Of a stretch of 64,000 bases of DNA, positions 28,430-36,316 are shown piece by piece. The position numbers were made by a program, and so were the translations under genes. This DNA comes from JBNKVT01 sp050299335. Lineage in GTDB: Bacteria > Pseudomonadota > Alphaproteobacteria > Rhodobacterales > Rhodobacteraceae. Every line of letters starts with the position of its first letter. Positions within the stretch are counted from its first letter, which is position 1. The notes beneath the pieces are model-generated. The model was not told the origin of the DNA. It did not search any database and saw only the letters and a program-made list of their open reading frames with translations. Location of the stretch: positions 1 through 64,000 of the forward strand of contig JBNKVT010000006.1 in assembly GCA_050299335.1 (NCBI GenBank), read 5' to 3'.

Positions 28430-28544
28430 AGCAAAACCGGATCAGATTGAATCAATCTGATCCCAGGATTTTGCTCAAGCCTACGTCTCTGGACCAAAAT
28501 TCTTTTTCAGACTGATTCAGTCTGAAACGATTTTGGTCTAGCGC
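28428..28544. repeat. Double-cruciform intergenic repeat (family A, copy 1)
   Basis: A 117-base element made of two hairpin modules: GAGCAAAA...TTTTGCTC enclosing GGATCAGATTG/CAATCTGATCC, and GACCAAAA...TTTTGGTC enclosing TTCAGACTGA/TCAGTCTGAA. An inverted copy, about 95% identical, lies at 55191-55306. The few differences lie mostly in loops and spacers. The rest of the gap up to 28788 shows no other gene. Confidence 0.85.
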
Positions 28545-28787
28545 GGTTCGGGGCTTGGAGGAACCAGCCCCGGCCTGCCGCCCCGATCCGGACCCCCGCC
28601 GTCCCCGTGCCGCCCCGTTCAACTCCTTGCCCGGTGCGCAGGACACCCCGTGCAAATCCGGTCCCAAGGTGTTTCTTGCTGTGTTGGTGTCGGACCGTCT
28701 GATCCCGATGGAACCATGGTGCCCCTCGCCGGGCGGGACCATTTCGTGCAACAAGGGAGTGGCCGCCAAACAAGGGGGAGGGACCTT

Positions 28788-29177
28788 ATGGATATCAAGC
28801 GCCTCGATCATGCCAATCTGCGCACGACAAGGCTGGCGGAAATGGTGGAATGGTACAGCCGCGTCCTCGACATGCCGCCCGGCGACCGCCCGCCATTTTC
28901 GTTTCCGGGCGCCTGGCTCTACCGGCATGGAGCGGCCCTGGTACATCTGGTCGAAGTCGCCGACGAGGGCACGACCGAGAATCTGAAGATGGAACATTAC
29001 GCCCTGCAGGCCACCGGGCTGGAAAGCTTTCTGGCGCATTTGAAGGCCAACACTATCGAACCGAGCATCGGGCGGCTGCCGGGCTGGGGGATCGTTCAGG
29101 TCAATATCTGGGATCCCGACGGCAATCATATCCATATCGATTTCCCGAAAGAGGAAGGCGACGCGCTGGGGCTTTAA
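28788..29177 (+). CDS. Glyoxalase/VOC superfamily protein
   Basis: A 129-residue single-domain VOC protein: IKRLDHANLRTTRLAEMVEW at the N-terminus (metal His), YRHGAALVHLVEV in the middle, and VNIWDPDGNHIHIDFP at the C-terminus, the usual DPDGN turn with following His/Glu-type ligands. These proteins bind a divalent metal and act as lyases, isomerases or dioxygenases, or bind drugs; the substrate cannot be told. The ATG at 28788 follows GGGGGAGGGACC. hisD starts 96 bases after it on the same strand. Confidence 0.8.
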   Translation: MDIKRLDHANLRTTRLAEMVEWYSRVLDMPPGDRPPFSFPGAWLYRHGAALVHLVEVADEGTTENLKMEHYALQATGLESFLAHLKANTIEPSIGRLPGWGIVQVNIWDPDGNHIHIDFPKEEGDALGL

Positions 29178-29273
29178 GGCCCCGCTTTCGCCACCCGCCA
29201 GCCAAAGCGGGGCTTGAGGTCGACCCGGGGGCAGGGTAGTCGGAAGGCCACCCGCTTCCGGAGACCGCCCCAC

Positions 29274-30590
29274 ATGCCCGTGTTGCTCGATACCGCCGCG
29301 CCCGATTTCGCCGAGGGCTTCGCGCGCCTGCTCAGCGCCAAGCGCGAAGCGGATGTCGATGTGGATGACGCCGTGGCCGGGATCATCGCCGATGTGCAAG
29401 CCCGGGGCGACGCGGCGCTGATCGACCTGACACGGCGCTTCGACCGGTTGGAGCTGACGCCGGAGACACTGGCCTTCGCGCCCGCCGAGATCGATGCCGC
29501 CATCGCCACCGTTCCCGCTGAGGAACGTGCCGCCCTGGAACTGGCCGCCACCCGCATCCGTGCCTATCACGAACGCCAGCGGCCCGGAGACGAGAGCTGG
29601 ACCGACGACACCGGGGCGATGCTCGGCTGGCGCTGGACGCCGGTCGCTGCGGCGGGGCTCTATGTGCCGGGCGGGCTTGCCTCCTATCCGTCCTCAGTGC
29701 TGATGAATGCCATTCCCGCCCAAGTGGCCGGGGTCGAGCGCCTCGCCATCGCTGCCCCCACGCCGGACGGCAAGGCCAACCCGCTGGTCCTGCTCGCCGC
29801 GCGGCTGTCGGGGGTCGAGACGGTCTACAGGATCGGCGGGGCGCAGGCGATCGCGGCGCTGGCCTTCGGGACCGGGACCATTGGCAGGGTCGACAAGATC
29901 ACCGGGCCGGGCAATGCCTATGTGGCGGCGGCCAAGCGGCGGGTCTTCGGGACCGTCGGGATCGACATGATCGCCGGGCCATCGGAGATCCTGGTGATCG
30001 CCGACCGCGATAACGATCCGGACTGGATCGCCCTCGACCTCCTGTCCCAGGCCGAGCATGACGAAAGCGCCCAGTCGATCCTGATTACCGATGATGCGGA
30101 TTTCGGCCGGGCCGTGGCCGGGGCCGTGGAAAGCCGTCTGCAGACCCTTGAGCGGCGTGATATCGCCGCGGCAAGCTGGCGTGACTATGGTGCGGTCATT
30201 ACCGTGCGGGACCTCGGTGAGGCCGCGAGCCTGTCGGACCGGATCGCGCCCGAGCATCTTGAGCTTTGCGTCGCCGACCCCGAGGCGCTGGCCGCCAGGG
30301 TTCGCCATGCCGGGGCCATCTTCCTCGGCGCCTATACGCCCGAAGCCATCGGCGACTATATCGGCGGGCCCAACCACGTCCTGCCGACCGCCCGCTCGGC
30401 CCGCTTCTCGTCCGGGCTTTCGGTGCTCGACTTCATGAAGCGCACCACCCTGGCCAGAATGACCCCCCCCGCTCTTGCCGCCATCGGCCCGGCGGCCGAA
30501 GTGCTTGCCGCCTCGGAAAGCCTGCAGGCGCATGGATTGTCGGTCCGGGCCCGGCTCGACCGGCTGAACGAGGGCGGCGATGGCCGATAG
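29274..30590 (+). CDS. hisD: Histidinol dehydrogenase
   Basis: A 438-residue enzyme for the last two steps of histidine synthesis (L-histidinol to L-histidine, NAD-dependent). The recognisable motifs are VPGGLASYPSSVLMNAIPAQ, RIGGAQAIAALAFGT, KITGPGNAYV, GPSEILVIAD, SQAEHDESAQ, PEHLEL (catalytic Glu-His) and GPNHVLPT (zinc/catalytic His). The ATG at 29274 gives the usual length. Its stop lies inside the start of the UPF0262 gene (11-base overlap), so they are translated from one transcript. Confidence 0.97.
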   Translation: MPVLLDTAAPDFAEGFARLLSAKREADVDVDDAVAGIIADVQARGDAALIDLTRRFDRLELTPETLAFAPAEIDAAIATVPAEERAALELAATRIRAYHERQRPGDESWTDDTGAMLGWRWTPVAAAGLYVPGGLASYPSSVLMNAIPAQVAGVERLAIAAPTPDGKANPLVLLAARLSGVETVYRIGGAQAIAALAFGTGTIGRVDKITGPGNAYVAAAKRRVFGTVGIDMIAGPSEILVIADRDNDPDWIALDLLSQAEHDESAQSILITDDADFGRAVAGAVESRLQTLERRDIAAASWRDYGAVITVRDLGEAASLSDRIAPEHLELCVADPEALAARVRHAGAIFLGAYTPEAIGDYIGGPNHVLPTARSARFSSGLSVLDFMKRTTLARMTPPALAAIGPAAEVLAASESLQAHGLSVRARLDRLNEGGDGR

Positions 30591-31065
30591 TCGGCTGATC
30601 GCGGTCGATCTCGACGAGACCGGCCTGCCGGCCCCGACGCCGGAGATCGCGCAGGAACGCCGCGTCGCCATTTTCGATCTGCTCGAAGACAATGTCTTCG
30701 CCCTGCCGACCCGCGACGGCCAGACCCTGCATGAAGGTCCGTTCCGTCTGCGTCTGGCCATCGCCGAGGGGCGGCTGGTCTTCGACATCCGCTCCGAGAC
30801 AAGCGTGACCATTGCCGAGTTTCACCTCGCGCTCAGCCCCTTCCGGCGGGTGATCCGCGACTATTTCCAGATCTGCGAAGCCTATTTCGATGCGGTCAAG
30901 CATCTGCCTCCGGCGCAGATCGAGGCCATCGACATGGGCCGGCGCGGCATTCACAACGAGGGTTCGCAGCTGCTGATCGAGAGGCTTGACGGCAAGGTCG
31001 AGACCGACATGGCCACCGCGCGGCGCCTTTTCACCCTTATCTGCGTCTTGCATTTCAAGGGATAG
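30580..31065 (+). CDS. UPF0262 family protein
   Basis: A 161-residue protein matching UPF0262: RLIAVDLDETGL at the start, ERRVAIFDLLEDN, LSPFRRVIRDYFQICEAYF, and the C-terminal DMGRRGIHNEG and RRLFTLICVLHFKG. The family is restricted to alphaproteobacteria and has no known function. It overlaps hisD by 11 bases and is followed by a small tyrosine-phosphatase-like gene, an order found in relatives. Confidence 0.92.
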   Translation: MADSRLIAVDLDETGLPAPTPEIAQERRVAIFDLLEDNVFALPTRDGQTLHEGPFRLRLAIAEGRLVFDIRSETSVTIAEFHLALSPFRRVIRDYFQICEAYFDAVKHLPPAQIEAIDMGRRGIHNEGSQLLIERLDGKVETDMATARRLFTLICVLHFKG

Positions 31066-31070
31066 CGGCC

Positions 31071-31520
31071 TTGGCATCCAACCCAACATCGGTGCTTTTC
31101 TGCTGCAATTTCAACGCAATACGTTCGCCCATGGCCGAGGGCATCATGAAGAAGCTCTATGGGACCTCGATCTATGTCCAGTCGGCGGGGGTCAAGCACG
31201 AGCTGGAAATCGACGGTTTCGCCATCACCGTATGCGAGGAGATCGGCGTCCATCTGACCCAGCACCGTGCCCGATCCTTCGAGGAGATGGAGGAATGGGG
31301 CGACCAGATCGGCGCCTATGACCTGATCGTCGCCCTGTCGCCTGCGGCGATGCGCCAGGCGGTCGAATACACCCGCTTTCATGCCATCGAGATCGAATAC
31401 TGGCAGACCCTCGATCCCACCGGCCTTGGCCAGACCCGCGACGAAAAACTCGCCGCCTACCGCCAGACCCGCGACCAGATCATGGAGCGGATCACCGGAA
31501 GGTTTTCGGGCAGCGCGTAG
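31071..31520 (+). CDS. Low-molecular-weight protein tyrosine phosphatase-like protein
   Basis: A 149-residue protein with the LMW-PTP signature CNFNAIRSP (nucleophilic Cys, then Arg six residues later) and the general-acid Asp in TLDPTG. Members dephosphorylate tyrosine on proteins, or, in the related ArsC branch, reduce arsenate; the loop length fits LMW phosphatase. The start is a TTG at 31071, five bases after the UPF0262 stop. infA, often found after this gene in the group, does not follow. Confidence 0.8.
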   Translation: MASNPTSVLFCCNFNAIRSPMAEGIMKKLYGTSIYVQSAGVKHELEIDGFAITVCEEIGVHLTQHRARSFEEMEEWGDQIGAYDLIVALSPAAMRQAVEYTRFHAIEIEYWQTLDPTGLGQTRDEKLAAYRQTRDQIMERITGRFSGSA

Positions 31521-31675
31521 CCACGCCGGTCACGCAGCGGCGGACCGCAAATCGTCGTCGCTTTCCGGGGCGCTAATCGCATAGGATCGGGGCGAAACCG
31601 GGCCGGGCTGAACCGGATCCCGGACATGGGGGCCGCCGACCGAGCGGGACGGGACCGCCAGACAGGAAAGCCGCG

Positions 31676-32611
31676 ATGCAGGATGTGGATATTCAGACGA
31701 TCCTCGACGACATCCGGCAGCAGACCGAGGCCTTCGGGGATCGCGGGAACGTGGCCGACTACATCCCCGAATTGGCCAAGATCGACCCGGCGCGGTTCGG
31801 CATGTCGGTGCGGCTGGTCTCGGGCGAGGTCTTCGAGACCGGGGACGCGGGGGCGGCGTTCTCGATCCAGAGCATCTCGAAACTGTTCACTCTGACCCTC
31901 GCGCTCGGCAAGCTCGGAACCGGGCTCTGGGCGCGGGTAGGGCGCGAGCCATCGGGGACGGCCTTCAACTCCATCGTGCAGCTGGAATACGAGCACGGCA
32001 TCCCGCGCAATCCCTTCATCAATGCCGGTGCGATCGTGGTTTCGGATGTGATCCTGGCCGGGCACCGGCCGCGCGAGGCGATCGGAGAGATCCTTCGCTT
32101 CGTGCGCTTTCTGGCCGACGATCCCGACATCCTGATCGACCGCGAGGTGGCCCGGTCCGAGACCGAGACCGGGTTCCGCAATTACGCGCTGGCGAGCTAC
32201 ATGCGCTCCTTCGGCAATCTCGATCACGACCCCGCCCTGACGCTGGGCGTCTATTTCCATCAATGCGCCATCGCGATGACTTGCCGGCAACTTGCGGCGG
32301 CGGGGCTTTATCTCGCCAATGACGGGGTTTCGCCGCTGACCGGGGGCCGGGTGGTGGCGCCCGAGCGGGCGCGGCGGATCAACGCGCTGATGCTGATGTG
32401 CGGCCATTACGACGGTTCGGGCGATTTCGCCTTCCGGGTCGGTCTGCCAGCCAAGAGCGGCGTGGGCGGCGGCATTCTGGCCATCGTGCCCGGCAAGGCC
32501 TCGGTGGCGGTCTGGTCGCCGGGTCTCGACCGCAACGGCAATTCCCAGCTCGGGACCTGGGCATTGGAGCAGTTGGCGCGGCGGACCGGCTGGAACGTGT
32601 TCAGCGGCTGA
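31676..32611 (+). CDS. glsA: Glutaminase
   Basis: A 311-residue member of the serine-dependent glutaminase family: IPELAKIDPARFGMSV, the SxxK motif in FSIQSISKLFTL (nucleophilic Ser and general-base Lys), FINAGAIVV and, near the C-terminus, GVGGGILAIVPGKASVAVWSP. It hydrolyses L-glutamine to L-glutamate and ammonia in the cytoplasm. The ATG at 31676 follows a GGAAAGCCGCG stretch. It is separated by 155 bases from the phosphatase gene and may have its own promoter. Confidence 0.95.
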   Translation: MQDVDIQTILDDIRQQTEAFGDRGNVADYIPELAKIDPARFGMSVRLVSGEVFETGDAGAAFSIQSISKLFTLTLALGKLGTGLWARVGREPSGTAFNSIVQLEYEHGIPRNPFINAGAIVVSDVILAGHRPREAIGEILRFVRFLADDPDILIDREVARSETETGFRNYALASYMRSFGNLDHDPALTLGVYFHQCAIAMTCRQLAAAGLYLANDGVSPLTGGRVVAPERARRINALMLMCGHYDGSGDFAFRVGLPAKSGVGGGILAIVPGKASVAVWSPGLDRNGNSQLGTWALEQLARRTGWNVFSG

Positions 32612-32614
32612 GGG

Positions 32615-33337
32615 TCACGACTTCAGCAGCTTGACGCCCGCAGCGAGATCGATCTTGCCGTCATAAAGCGCCCGGCCCGAAATGGCGCCATTTAGCGGCG
32701 CGCCGCAGGATTTCAGCGCTTCGAGATCGGCCATCGACGACACACCGCCCGAGGCGATGACCGGGATCGAGACGGCGTTGGCCAGGGCGGCCGTCTCGGC
32801 GATGTTCGGACCCTGCATGGCCCCGTCGCGGTTGATGTCGGTATAGATGATCGCGGCAACCCCGGCATCCTCGAACCGGCGGGCGAGATCGAGGGCGGAG
32901 GTGTCGGAGGTCTCGGCCCAGCCCTCGATCGCGACCATGCCGGCCCGCGCGTCGATGCCGACGGCGACTTGTCCGGGGAACCGGACGGCGGCGGTCTTGA
33001 CCAGATCGGGATCGCGCAGCGCCACCGTGCCGAGGATGACCCGGGCGAGGCCGCGCGCCAGCCACGCCTCGATGGTGGTGAGGTCCCGGATCCCGCCGCC
33101 GAGCTGTGCCGGGATGGCGGTGGCCGCTAGGATGGCCTCGACGGCGGGGGCGTTGACGGGTTCCCCGGCGAAGGCCCCGTTGAGATCGACCAGATGCAGC
33201 CACTCCGCCCCGGCGGCGGCGAACCGCGCCGCCTGGTCGGCCGGATCGGTGTTGAAGACCGTCGCCCGGTCCATCTCGCCCTTGTAGAGCCGCACGCAAG
33301 CGCCGTCCTTGAGGTCGATGGCGGGGTAGAGGATCAT
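32615..33337 (-). CDS. hisA: 1-(5-phosphoribosyl)-5-[(5-phosphoribosylamino)methylideneamino] imidazole-4-carboxamide isomerase
   Basis: A 240-residue TIM-barrel isomerase of histidine synthesis: ILYPAIDLKDGACVRLYKG with catalytic Asp, AQLGGGIRDLTTIEAWLA, VIGTVA-like VILGTVALRDPD, YTDINRDGAMQGPN (second Asp) and IASGGVSSMADLEAL, the two phosphate-binding sites. It starts at the ATG at 33337; upstream frame is not needed. hisF and hisH are not adjacent. It ends three bases from the convergent glsA stop. Confidence 0.96.
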   Translation of the reverse strand: MILYPAIDLKDGACVRLYKGEMDRATVFNTDPADQAARFAAAGAEWLHLVDLNGAFAGEPVNAPAVEAILAATAIPAQLGGGIRDLTTIEAWLARGLARVILGTVALRDPDLVKTAAVRFPGQVAVGIDARAGMVAIEGWAETSDTSALDLARRFEDAGVAAIIYTDINRDGAMQGPNIAETAALANAVSIPVIASGGVSSMADLEALKSCGAPLNGAISGRALYDGKIDLAAGVKLLKS

Positions 33338-33488
33338 CGGAAAGGCTCCGGAGTTGGCGGGTTGCAGAGGATTGAGCGGGCTATAGCGCAGCGGGCCGGG
33401 ATGTAAAGGGCGGGGGACCGGACCTGACGTCATCATTGACGGATACCGGCGGGCAGGCGCAGAATTGGCCAAAACGCGGAGGAAGAAC

Positions 33489-33869
33489 ATGAAAGCGGCT
33501 CTTATCGCGATGGTTGTGCTGGCGGCGGGCACCGTCCAGGCCCAGGACGTGGACGGAACCTGGCAGACCGAAACCTCGGAAGAGGGGGCCTATCTGCATG
33601 TGCGGATCGGCGATTGCGCCTCATCCTCGAGCGAGAAATGCGGCGTGATCACCGGGGTGTTCAATTCGGACAATCAGGATATCAAGGGCAAGCCGATCAT
33701 CTGGGCGATGCAGCCCGATGGGGCGAATGCCTGGAGCGGCGGGCGCATCTGGGCACCGGATGACGACAAGACCTACCGTTCCAAGATGAGCCTCAGAGGC
33801 AATACTCTGAGCGTCGAGGGCTGTGTGGCGATCTTCTGCCGGGGTCAGGACTGGATCCGCATTCAATAG
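33489..33869 (+). CDS. DUF2147 family secreted protein
   Basis: A 126-residue protein with a signal peptide (MKAALIAMVVLAAGTVQAQD) and the DUF2147 pattern: DGTWQTE, LHVRIGDCASSSSEKCGVITGV with two Cys that may bond, GGRIWAPDDDKTYRSKMSL and VEGCVAIFCRGQDWIRI with two further Cys. The fold is a small lipocalin-like barrel in the periplasm; the role is unknown. The ATG at 33489 follows GGAGGAAGAAC. It diverges from hisA. Confidence 0.9.
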   Translation: MKAALIAMVVLAAGTVQAQDVDGTWQTETSEEGAYLHVRIGDCASSSSEKCGVITGVFNSDNQDIKGKPIIWAMQPDGANAWSGGRIWAPDDDKTYRSKMSLRGNTLSVEGCVAIFCRGQDWIRIQ

Positions 33870-33900
33870 TCGAACCAATCTGCGGTCTGGCCGTGTGGCC

Positions 33901-35292
33901 TCAGACCGCGTTGGAATGGCCGGAGCCGGACACGAAGTAACTGTCCAGGCGGCTGGCGATCACCCGTGTCAGACAGCGCCCCTCGGGGGCGATCTCCAGC
34001 CTTGTCCCGTCCCAGGAAACGATGGCGGCAAACTCGCGCGCCAAGGGTGCAATCCGGCTGCGGATCATCTCCACGGACTCGCCGAATTCGGGGGTCATCG
34101 CGTCCAGATCGAGCGAAAAGCCGCACATCAGCGCCTCGATGGCACGTGCCGTCACCCGGTCGGCGCGGCTCAACGCATGGCCGCGCCCGGTGGCAAGACC
34201 GCCCGCCTCGATGGCCTTGGAATAGGTCAGGGTGGCGGCGCGGTTCTGCACATATCCCTGGGGCAGCTGCGAGATCGCCGAGGCGCCGAGACCGATCAGC
34301 GTCGCGCAGGGATCGTCGGTATAGCCCTGGAAATTGCGCCGCAGCCTGCCGGTATCCGCCGCCCGTGCCATCGTATCGGTGGGCAGCACGAAATGGTCGA
34401 TCCCGATCTGCCGGTACCCGGCCCCGATCAGCGTCTCCGCCGCCAGCGAGAACAGCGCCAGCCGGGCGGGCGGGTCCGGCAGGTCGCCTTCGGAGATCAT
34501 CTTCTGGCGCACCGCCATCCACGGCACATGGGCGTAGCCATAAAGCGCGATCCGGTCGGGGCGCAGGTCCAATACCTTGTCGAGCGTCCGGGCGATTCGG
34601 GCCTGGGTCTGATGCGGAAGCCCGTAGACGAGATCGAAATTGATCGAAGCAACGCCCAGGTTCCGCAGGCCGTCGACGCAATCGCGTGTCACCGCGAACC
34701 CTTGTGACCGTCCGATCGCCCGCTGCACAACCGGATCGAAATCCTGCACCCCGATGCTGGCGCGCGACATGCCCCCTCGGGCGAGGGCGTCCATCCGCGG
34801 CGCATCGATCGCGGTTGGGTCGATCTCGACCGAAAAGCCGAAAGCCTCGGCGCGGGAAAAGCGCGCGGACAGGGTTTCGGACAGCCGGTCGATCATCTCC
34901 GGAGAGAGAATGGTCGGCGAGCCGCCGCCCCAATGCAGGTTTCGCGCCGCGATGCCGGGGGGCAGGGCCTCGGACACCCGGGCGATCTCCTGTTCGAGGA
35001 TATCGAGATACGCGGTCACCGGGCGCGGGTTGTTCACACCCTGGGTCCGGCAGGCGCAATACCAGCAAAGCCGCTCGCAGAACGGGATATGGACATAGAG
35101 CGAGATCTCGTCATTGGGCTCCTGCGCGCCCAGCCAGCGGGCATGGTCCTTGGGACCGATGGATTCGGTAAAATGATTCGCCGTCGGATAGCTCGTATAT
35201 CGCGGCGCGTTGGTTCCGATCATGCCTGAAAGGCTCCCGGAAGCCTTACCAGGGTTGCGGCCGGACATTGCAAGTACGTTCTGTTGCGTCAT
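33901..35292 (-). CDS. hemN: Oxygen-independent coproporphyrinogen III oxidase
   Basis: A 463-residue radical-SAM enzyme: APRYTSYPTANHFTESIG, IPFCERLCWYC with the cluster cysteines C72, C76 and C79 and Tyr78, HWGGGSPT, FSVEIDPTAID and NFDLVYGLPHQT. It decarboxylates coproporphyrinogen III to protoporphyrinogen IX when oxygen is scarce. The ATG at 35292 is used. A perfect FNR box lies 37 bases upstream in the shared region with fnrL, so anaerobic induction by FnrL is expected. It ends against the convergent DUF2147 gene. Confidence 0.95.
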   Translation of the reverse strand: MTQQNVLAMSGRNPGKASGSLSGMIGTNAPRYTSYPTANHFTESIGPKDHARWLGAQEPNDEISLYVHIPFCERLCWYCACRTQGVNNPRPVTAYLDILEQEIARVSEALPPGIAARNLHWGGGSPTILSPEMIDRLSETLSARFSRAEAFGFSVEIDPTAIDAPRMDALARGGMSRASIGVQDFDPVVQRAIGRSQGFAVTRDCVDGLRNLGVASINFDLVYGLPHQTQARIARTLDKVLDLRPDRIALYGYAHVPWMAVRQKMISEGDLPDPPARLALFSLAAETLIGAGYRQIGIDHFVLPTDTMARAADTGRLRRNFQGYTDDPCATLIGLGASAISQLPQGYVQNRAATLTYSKAIEAGGLATGRGHALSRADRVTARAIEALMCGFSLDLDAMTPEFGESVEMIRSRIAPLAREFAAIVSWDGTRLEIAPEGRCLTRVIASRLDSYFVSGSGHSNAV

Positions 35293-35328
35293 ATTGTGAA
35301 TCAAAAGCGCAGCCCGAAGGGGCGTTCC

Positions 35329-35342
35329 TTGATCAGGATCAA
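35329..35342. promoter_or_regulatory. FNR box between hemN and fnrL
   Basis: TTGATCAGGATCAA matches the FNR consensus TTGATnnnnATCAA at all ten specific positions. It lies 37 bases from the hemN start and 21 bases from the fnrL start, so it probably activates hemN and controls fnrL itself. Confidence 0.9.
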
Positions 35343-35362
35343 ACATTCGGAAAGAACGGGCC

Positions 35363-36121
35363 TTGGATCTGAACCTGAAATTCAAAACCGGCACGCATAC
35401 CCATATCCGCTGTTCCGAATGCCCGATCCGGCACCGCGCCGTCTGTTCGGATTGCGCACCGGACGAGCTTGAACTCCTCGACCAGATTAAGTCCTACCGC
35501 AGCTATGCGCCGGGCGAGACCATCATCTGGGCCGGTGAGGAGATGGATTTCATCGGCTCCATCGTTTCCGGCGTGGCCATGTTGCAAAGAAACCTTCCAG
35601 ATGGACGGCGCCAGATGGTCGGGCTGCTTCTGCCCTCGGATTATGTCGGCAGGCCGGGACGGCAGAAGGCGTCCTATGACGTGGTCGCGGCCTCCGAGGT
35701 GACGCTCTGCCGCTTTCGCCGCAGGCAGTTCGAGGAGCTTACCCGCGACATCCCTTCCCTCGAACGCCGTCTGCTGCAGATGACCCTCGACGAGCTGGAC
35801 GCCGCCCGTGAGTGGATGCTGCTTCTGGGCCGGAAATCGGCCCGGGAAAAGATCGCTTCCTTCCTGGTCATTCTCGCCCGGCGCAACACCGCGCTGAATG
35901 GCGGTCGCGAGACCGGGGCGATCACCTTCGACCTGCCGTTGACCCGCGAGGCCATGTCCGACTACCTGGGCCTGACCATCGAGACCGTCAGCCGCCAGAT
36001 GACGGCGCTGCGCAAGGACGGGCTGATCGCGCTGAAGGGCACGCGCCACGTCACCATTCCCGATCTCGCCGACCTGCTGATGGAGGCCGGAGACGATTCC
36101 GACGGGTCGGTGATGATCTGA
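35363..36121 (+). CDS. fnrL: Oxygen-sensing Crp/Fnr-family transcription regulator FnrL
   Basis: A 252-residue regulator with N-terminal cysteines at 17, 20, 28 and 31 (RCSECPIRHRAVCSDC) and a further Cys116, the set able to bind an oxygen-labile [4Fe-4S] cluster, followed by a cyclic-nucleotide-fold sensor, a dimer helix and the HTH TREAMSDYLGLTIETVSRQM whose ETVSR reads TTGAT half-sites. It activates genes of microaerobic respiration and haem synthesis. The start is a TTG at 35363; no in-frame ATG gives the full cysteine region. Confidence 0.95.
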   Translation: MDLNLKFKTGTHTHIRCSECPIRHRAVCSDCAPDELELLDQIKSYRSYAPGETIIWAGEEMDFIGSIVSGVAMLQRNLPDGRRQMVGLLLPSDYVGRPGRQKASYDVVAASEVTLCRFRRRQFEELTRDIPSLERRLLQMTLDELDAAREWMLLLGRKSAREKIASFLVILARRNTALNGGRETGAITFDLPLTREAMSDYLGLTIETVSRQMTALRKDGLIALKGTRHVTIPDLADLLMEAGDDSDGSVMI

Positions 36122-36214
36122 TTTCAGAGTTTGTTAACCATTGCCAATGAGTTTGACGGACAGATGCGGCACAGCCCGGTCGACGGGCGTCAGGCGCGGA
36201 AGGACCGGGCAAGA

Positions 36215-36228
36215 TTGATCCAGATCAA
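36215..36228. promoter_or_regulatory. FNR box upstream of ccoN
   Basis: TTGATCCAGATCAA matches the FNR consensus at all ten specific positions, about 90 bases before the ccoN ATG. FnrL activation of the cbb3 operon at low oxygen follows from known biology of the group. Confidence 0.9.
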
Positions 36229-36316
36229 GGCTCGACCCGGCGTTTGAGGCCATTCCCGACCCCGGTGCGCCCGCGTGCAGGATTGCCCGCGTTGCAGAGT
36301 GGAAGAAGGATAGGAT

